Shown here: positions 57,819-64,000 of the stretch, in pieces | Layout of the letters: the number at the start of each line of letters is the position of its first letter | Position numbering within the stretch: the stretch's first letter is position 1 | Assembly (NCBI GenBank): GCA_027627225.1 | Contig: CM051034.1 | Coordinates: forward strand, 10,644,761-10,708,760 | Direction of reading: 5' to 3' | Length of the DNA stretch: 64,000 nucleotides | Source of the DNA: Congeria kusceri | Lineage: Eukaryota; Mollusca; Bivalvia; Myida; Dreissenidae | Translations under genes and position numbers: made by a program | Notes under the pieces: generated by a model | Seen by the model: the letters and a program-made list of their open reading frames with translations, nothing else | Told to the model about the DNA's origin: nothing | Databases searched by the model: none

Positions 57819-59990
57819 ATGGCAGCCTCCATGCCCGTCAAAACCGGTGTGTTTATTCTAAGGTAAAAATTTTGAGTTACAACATATAGAATTTGTTGAC
57901 ATGCTGTTTTTTCAAAAGGTTATGGCCTTATCTTTCCAACGATGTATGGTGATATATTAGAAAGTAGCTTGGTCATGGTGAAAATTGAAATCAAACATTG
58001 TATATTTTATATGTAACAATGAAGGAATTTATTTGCGCATGTGTAACCTTTAAGAACTTCAACTAATATTAGCCTTCTGTTAAGATTTTGAAAATGGACT
58101 TTTACAAACACACTGTACTGGAAAAAATAACTGCCAGATGCCACCTTGACCCCATTTAGGGCTGTATTTTATGGGATGGTTGCTCTAGGGGTCATTAGGG
58201 GGGTAAATATTTGAAAATTAAAGCAAAATGTCCCTCGGAGTGGCAGTCCGAGACCCATTATGTTCATCGTGTTGTTTTTCAGTTTCATTTTGACATTAAT
58301 TTGCATTTGTTCCAACAATTATCTCATTAATGTCATAATGCCTTGTGTTGTAATCCTGAATATTTATTTTAAGAACCTCTAACTGACAATAATGCGCCGC
58401 AAAGGTCGTGTCCGCACTGGCCGATGCTTTGGCCATGATGACCGTCCGACCTGCCTACTTTGAATAATACCAATTTTCCTAATTTGCAAAGTTAACAGAT
58501 CCTATTTACTTCATCTGTAATTTTGTAATTGTAGTTCAGTCAGGCTTTCAGCTGATAAATACATGAAATGCATGCATAAAACACTAGCCGCTCACGCCAA
58601 CCTAGACCCCACCAAATGGAGATAGCGGCATCAAAATTTAAATCACCATCACAGTTTGGTTTAATTTGAGTATGTTTTTTAAATGCAGTGTTGAAAAGAA
58701 CCAGGACCTCAGCCGGAACCATCAACTCATTGGTATACAAGTCTGGGTGAAGTGACGAGTCATCAAAACTACTTTACTTGTCAACTAAACTGGAGCGTTG
58801 GGGCGGGGCCGTAAAGCTGACACAGTCGTGCCCGTACCATCGGTATTTTTTAAGGTTAGTACATGATTATTGTCATGTATTCTACTATCTAATGTTTTCT
58901 TTTCCCGCCTGGCATTCTTCTTATCAACACCAGTAGGAAAAGCAAGAGTTTAACCCTTGTTGGGACTCTCCAACCCGTTTTAGAACTGAACTGTTCGCAC
59001 ATGAGCTCGACAATCAGAAGCCGGCATAGCGACTAGCCTTATCGCAGTAAATAAAACATAGTAAACTAGTGTATATGTACACTTATTGTATCTAAGTTAC
59101 ACTAGTACTCACAATATTGAGTAAACATGCACAGAAAACCTTTTTATTTTCACAGATTACTCAGCAGAGAGTACCTGGAACAGATTGAAGATTGCAGGCG
59201 GCTGACCCCACCCACAGGTTCAGGTGTGACAGAAGACTGTTAATTTATATCTGGCATTGACATTTTGGGGTCAAATTCTTTTTTTGTTGTGTGACAGGAG
59301 GTCAAATCTGTTGATTGTTATGTAAAGAAACCCTTTTCTGGGGTCAAATGGCATCTGAAATGTTACATTTATGTGGATTTTACCCCCAAAAATGCAGAAA
59401 CTTAAAAAAAAAATTGTTCAAAACTGACTAAAAACCTATTCTGTAACATTTAGAATGCCAATGAAGATTGTTTTCACTTCTGACTTAATATATTGTATCT
59501 GCTATGCCTATTAAAACTCAAACTTATGCTTAATTCTGAGTTAAAGTCATGTTTTCCAGACGTACCCAAGTACATTTTTTTCTGTCTGAATTTTTGCCTC
59601 CAAACGCCATTATATGTGACATATTCAATTATTATTTTTTTCAATAAATCTTCAAACCAGTGTAATAGGACTTCATGTTCTATCTCGAAATAGATCAGAC
59701 TTGTGAAAAATGTGGTTTTTATTCAAATTTGAAAGGGTTGGGTTCTCTTAAAGGTCAAATTACACCAAATCGGAAGTCTAATCCCCAGGGTTACATGCTG
59801 TCAGTTAGATAATAAACACATATGGTTCAGTGTATAATGCATATGATTTTAAAAATACAGTTTAAATGATATGTTTTGGTATCAATTAAGGTATATATGT
59901 AAGAAATAAGAAAAAATACAGTTTTAGGCACTACTTTAAAATAATTGGTTCCCAGCTTCCTAACTTTTGGCCCATGTATTCATGCACAAA
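57819..59990 (+). repeat. Macrosatellite full unit 6 (2172 bp)
   Basis: Exon-like segments at 57819-57862 and 59156-59243. Its right end carries GGTATCAATTAAGGTATA (3 bp shorter than most), the form also found just before T3. Confidence 0.95.
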
Positions 59991-60514
59991 ATGGCAGCCT
60001 CCATGCCCGTCAAAACCGGTGTGTTTATTCTAAGGTAAGGTAAAAATTTTGAGTTACAACACATAGAATTTGTTGACATGCTGTTTTTTCAAGTACATTT
60101 TTTTCTGTCTGAATTTTTGCCTCCAAACGCCATTATATGTGACATTTTCAATTATTATTTTTTTCAATAAATCTTCAAACCAGTGTAATAGGACTTCATG
60201 TTCTATCTCGAAATAGATCAGACTTATGAAAAATGTGGTTTTTATTCAAATTTGAAAGGGTTGGGTTCTCTTAAAGGTCAAATTACACCAAATCGGAAGT
60301 CTAATCCCCAGGGTTACATGCTGTCAGTTAGATAATAAACACATATGGTTCAGTGTATAATGCATATGATTTTAAAAATACAGTTTAAATGATATGTTTT
60401 GGTATCAATTTAAAGGTATATATGTAAGAAATAAGAAAAATACAGTTTTAGGCACTACTTTAAAATAATTGGTTCCCAGCTTCCTAACTTTTGGCCCATG
60501 TATTCATGCACAAA
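59991..60514 (+). repeat. Short unit T2 (524 bp)
   Basis: Same deletion junction as T1 (TTTTTTCAAGTACATTTTTT at about 60085). It ends with the shortened AAGAAATAAGAAAAATACAG. Confidence 0.95.
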
Positions 60515-62685
60515 ATGGCAGCCTCCATGCCCGTCAAAACCGGTGTGTTTATTCTAAGGTAAAAATTTTGAGTTACAACATATAGAATTTGTTGACATGC
60601 TGTTTTTTCAAAAGGTTATGGCCTTATCTTTCCAACGATGTATGATGATATATTAGAAAGTAGCTTGGTCATGGTGAAAATTGAAATCAAACATTGTATA
60701 TTTTATATGTAACAATGAAGGAATTTATTTGCGCATGTGTAACCTTTAAGAACTTCAACTAATATTAGCCTTATGCTAAGATTTTGAAAATGGACTTTTA
60801 CAAACACACTGTACTGGAAAAAATAACTGCCAGATGCCACCTTGACCCCATTTAGGGCTGTATTTTATGGGATGGTTGCTCTAGGGGGCATTAGGGGGGT
60901 AAATATTTGAAATTAAAGCAAAATGTCCCTCGGAGTGGCAGTCCGAGACCCATTATGTTCATCGTGTTGTTTTTCAGTTTCATTTTGACATTAATTTGCA
61001 TTTGTTCCAACAATTATCTCATTAATGTCATAATGCCTTGTGTTGTAATCCTGAATATTTATTTTAAGAACCTGTAACTGACAATAATGCGCCGCAAAGG
61101 TCGTGTCCGCACTGGCCGATGCTTTGGCCATGATGACCGTCCGACCTGCCTACTTTGAATAATACCAATTTTCCTAATTTGCAAAGTTAACAGATCCTAT
61201 TTACTTCATCTGTAATTTTGTAATTGTAGTTCAGTCAGGCTTTCAGCTGATAAATACATGAAATGCATGCATAAAACACTAGCCGCTCACGCCAACCTAG
61301 ACCCCACCAAATGGAGATAGCGGCATCAAAATTTAAATCACCATCACAGTTTGGTTTAATTTGAGTATGTTTTTTAAATGCAGTGTTGAAAAGAACCAGG
61401 ACCTCAGCCGGAACCATCAACTCATTGGTATACAAGTCTGGGTGAAGTGACGAGTCATCAAAACTACTTTACTTGTCAACTACACTGGAGCGTTGGGGCG
61501 GGGCCGTAAAGCTGACACAGTCGTGCCCGTACCATCGGTATTTTTTAAGGTTAGTACATGATTATTGTCATGTATTCTACTATCTAATGTTTTCTTTTCC
61601 CGCCTGGCATTCTTCTTATCAACACCAGTAGGAAAAGCAAGAGTTTAACCCTTGTTGGGACTCTCCAACCCGTTTTAGAACTGAACTGTTCGCACATGAG
61701 CTCGACAATCAGAAGCCGGCATAGCGACTAGCCTTATCGCAGTAAATAAAACATAGTAAACTAGTGTATATGTACACTTATTGTATCTAAGTTACACTAG
61801 TACTCACAATATTGAGTAAACATGCACAGAAAACCTTTTTATTTTCACAGATTACTCAGCAGAGAGTACCTGGAACAGATTGAAGATTGCAGGCGGCTGA
61901 CCCCACCCACAGGTTCAGGTGTGACAGAAGACTGTTAATTTATATCTGGCATTGACATTTTGGGGTCAAATTCTTTTTTTGTTGTGTGACAGGAGGTCAA
62001 ATCTGTTGATTGTTATGTAAAGAAACCCTTTTCTGGGGTCAAATGGCATCTGAAATGTTACATTTATGTGGATTTTACCCCCAAAAATGCAGAAACTTAA
62101 AAAAAAAATTGTTCAAAACTGACTAAAAACCTATTCTGTAACATTTAGAATGCCAATGAAGATTGTTTTCACTTCTGACTTAATATATTGTATCTGCTAT
62201 GCCTATTAAAACTCAAACTTATGCTTAATTCTGAGTTAAAGTCATATTTTCCAGACGTACCCAAGTACATTTTTTTCTGTCTGAATTTTTGCCTCCAAAC
62301 GCCATTATATGTGACATATTCAGTTATTATTTTTTTCAATAAATCTTCAAACCAGTGTAATAGGACTTCATGTTCTATCTCGAAATAGATCAGACTTGTG
62401 AAAAATGTGGTTTTTATTCAAATTTGAAAGGGTTGGGTTCTCTTAAAGGTCAAATTACACCAAATCGGAAGTCTAATCCCCAGGGTTACATGCTGTCAGT
62501 TAGATAATAAACACATATGGTTCAGTGTATAATGCATATGATTTTAAAAATACAGTTTAAATGATATGTTTTGGTATCAATTAAGGTATATATGTAAGAA
62601 ATAAGAAAAAATACAGTTTTAGGCACTACTTTAAAATAATTGGTTCCCAGCTTCCTAACTTTTGGCCCATGTATTCATGCACAAA
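60515..62685 (+). repeat. Macrosatellite full unit 7 (2171 bp)
   Basis: Exon-like segments at 60515-60558 and 61851-61938. It has diagnostic variants GTATGATGATATAT and ATTTGAAATTAAAGC that recur only in unit 8. With T2 it forms a 2695-bp higher-order block. Confidence 0.95.
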
Positions 62686-63209
62686 ATGGCAGCCTCCATG
62701 CCCGTCAAAACCGGTGTGTTTATTCTAAGGTAAGGTAAAAATTTTGAGTTACAACACATAGAATTTGTTGACATGCTGTTTTTTCAAGTACATTTTTTTC
62801 TGTCTGAATTTTTGCCTCCAAACGCCATTATATGTGACATATTCAATTATTATTTTTTTCAATAAATCTTCAAACCAGTGTAATAGGACTTCATGTTCTA
62901 TCTCGAAATAGATCAGACTTATGAAAAATGTGGTTTTTATTCAAATTTGAAAGGGTTGGGTTCTCTTAAAGGTCAAATTACACCAAATCGGAAGTCTAAT
63001 CCCCAGGGTTACATGCTGTCAGTTAGATAATAAACACATATGGTTCAGTGTATAATGCATATGATTTTAAAAATACAGTTTAAATGATATGTTTTGGTAT
63101 CAATTTAAAGGTATATATGTAAGAAATAAGAAAAATACAGTTTTAGGCACTACTTTAAAATAATTGGTTCCCAGCTTCCTAACTTTTGGCCCATGTATTC
63201 ATGCACAAA
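62686..63209 (+). repeat. Short unit T3 (524 bp)
   Basis: Same junction and same private indels as T2, differing at a base near 62840 (GACATATTC versus GACATTTTC). Confidence 0.95.
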
Positions 63210-64000
63210 ATGGCAGCCTCCATGCCCGTCAAAACCGGTGTGTTTATTCTAAGGTAAAAATTTTGAGTTACAACATATAGAATTTGTTGACATGCTGTTT
63301 TTTCAAAAGGTTATGGCCTTATCTTTCCAACGATGTATGATGATATATTAGAAAGTAGCTTGGTCATGGTGAAAATTGAAATCAAACATTGTATATTTTA
63401 TATGTAACAATGAAGGAATTTATTTGCGCATGTGTAACCTTTAAGAACTTCAACTAATATTAGCCTTATGCTAAGATTTTGAAAATGGACTTTTACAAAC
63501 ACACTGTACTGGAAAAAATAACTGCCAGATGCCACCTTGACCCCATTTAGGGCTGTATTTTATGGGATGGTTGCTCTAGGGGGCATTAGGGGGGTAAATA
63601 TTTGAAATTAAAGCAAAATGTCCCTCGGAGTGGCAGTCCGAGACCCATTATGTTCATCGTGTTGTTTTTCAGTTTCATTTTGACATTAATTTGCATTTGT
63701 TCCAACAATTATCTCATTAATGTCATAATGCCTTGTGTTGTAATCCTGAATATTTATTTTAAGAACCTGTAACTGACAATAATGCGCCGCAAAGGTCGTG
63801 TCCGCACTGGCCGATGCTTTGGCCATGATGACCGTCCGACCTGCCTACTTTGAATAATACCAATTTTCCTAATTTGCAAAGTTAACAGATCGTATTTACT
63901 TCATCTGTAATTTTGTAATTGTAGTTCAGTCAGGCTTTCAGCTGATAAATACATGAAATGCATGCATAAAACACTAGCCGCTCACGCCAACCTAGACCCC
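63210..64000 (+). repeat. Macrosatellite unit 8, cut by the window end
   Basis: Carries the unit-7 diagnostic variants (GTATGATGATATAT, TTTGAAATTAAAGC), so T3 + unit 8 is a second copy of the 2695-bp block T2 + unit 7. The exon-2 position lies outside the window. Confidence 0.95.

Larger units (their letters stand above)
46288..64000 (+). repeat. Macrosatellite: tandem array of 2.17-kb units plus 524-bp deleted units
   Basis: The array starts at 46288 (AGTTTAAATGATATGTTTTG) and runs past the window end. Using the ATGGCAGCC start as a marker, units begin at 46422, 46946, 49120, 51299, 53470, 55644, 57819, 59991, 60515, 62686 and 63210. Seven full units are 2171-2179 bp, three short units are exactly 524 bp, and the last is cut off. 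Units differ at roughly one or two per hundred bases by eye. No terminal inverted repeats or target duplication were seen at the left edge. Each full unit carries a possible two-exon mini-gene, described separately. Confidence 0.97.

Noticed and set aside
1..64000. CRISPR arrays, bacterial operons, rRNA genes, autonomous retrotransposon polyproteins
   Set aside because: No direct-repeat/spacer pattern, ribosome-binding sites, rRNA signature or reverse-transcriptase motif was found; the regular repeats here are eukaryotic mini- and macrosatellites.

Overview
This is a stretch of animal nuclear genome, most likely from a bivalve mollusc. The reasons are the AT-rich composition, split genes with GT-AG introns, tRNA-derived SINEs, and many diverged ~150-180 bp internal-tandem repeats carrying cores such as GGGCAATAACTCTG and GTGACCTTGACCTT, which are characteristic of bivalve Helentron/HINE ('pearl'-like) elements. 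There are no long uninterrupted coding regions. The longest open frames mostly fall in microsatellites or other repeats. Coding content had to be read as short exons with splice sites, and no protein here could be named with confidence.

Layout. 1-4932: two same-orientation copies of a ~2.13 kb terminal-inverted-repeat transposon, 166 bp apart; a third copy lies at 38293-40513. All three have exact 6-bp target duplications, and one has a related empty site at 36.35 kb. 5.1-18.5 kb: a possible plus-strand gene (candidate exons at 5700-5929, 14113-14181 and 18375-18446) whose introns are filled with HINE-like arrays, a hAT-type element (7675-9195) containing a large hairpin, and a TTAA-flanked MITE with two tRNA-like segments. 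18.5-22.8 kb: a tRNA-derived SINE, a 179-bp tandem duplication, a 74-bp minisatellite and a degenerate tetranucleotide repeat. 22.8-33.1 kb: a minus-strand gene fragment whose exons (32990-33080, 30634-30772, 28139/28183-28261, alternative end 26702-26797) join in compatible phases, with introns made of HINE-like repeats rich in AGGTCA motifs. 33.4-38.0 kb: more HINE-like repeats. 41.06-41.34 kb: a glycine-rich terminal exon. 42.8 kb: another SINE family on the minus strand. 44.2-46.0 kb: a compact TATA/CCAAT promoter with a noncoding first exon, a SINE, a perfect triple-GAAA IRF/ISRE-type motif, a palindromic minisatellite and a SAM-like first coding exon.

46288-64000: a tandem macrosatellite of 2.17-kb units (seven complete, one cut by the window end) interspersed with three copies of a 524-bp deleted unit that share one deletion junction. 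The last part has a 2695-bp higher-order period. Each complete unit holds an ATG exon ending at a GTAA donor and, 1.3 kb on, an acceptor plus an in-frame terminal exon and an AATAAA, so each could be a two-exon mini-gene encoding 43 residues. The second exon is identical in all seven copies.

The strongest items for follow-up are the 6-bp-TSD transposon family, the mini-gene macrosatellite with its higher-order structure, and the hidden exon chains. All product statements are inference from reading the sequence; nothing was searched against a database.
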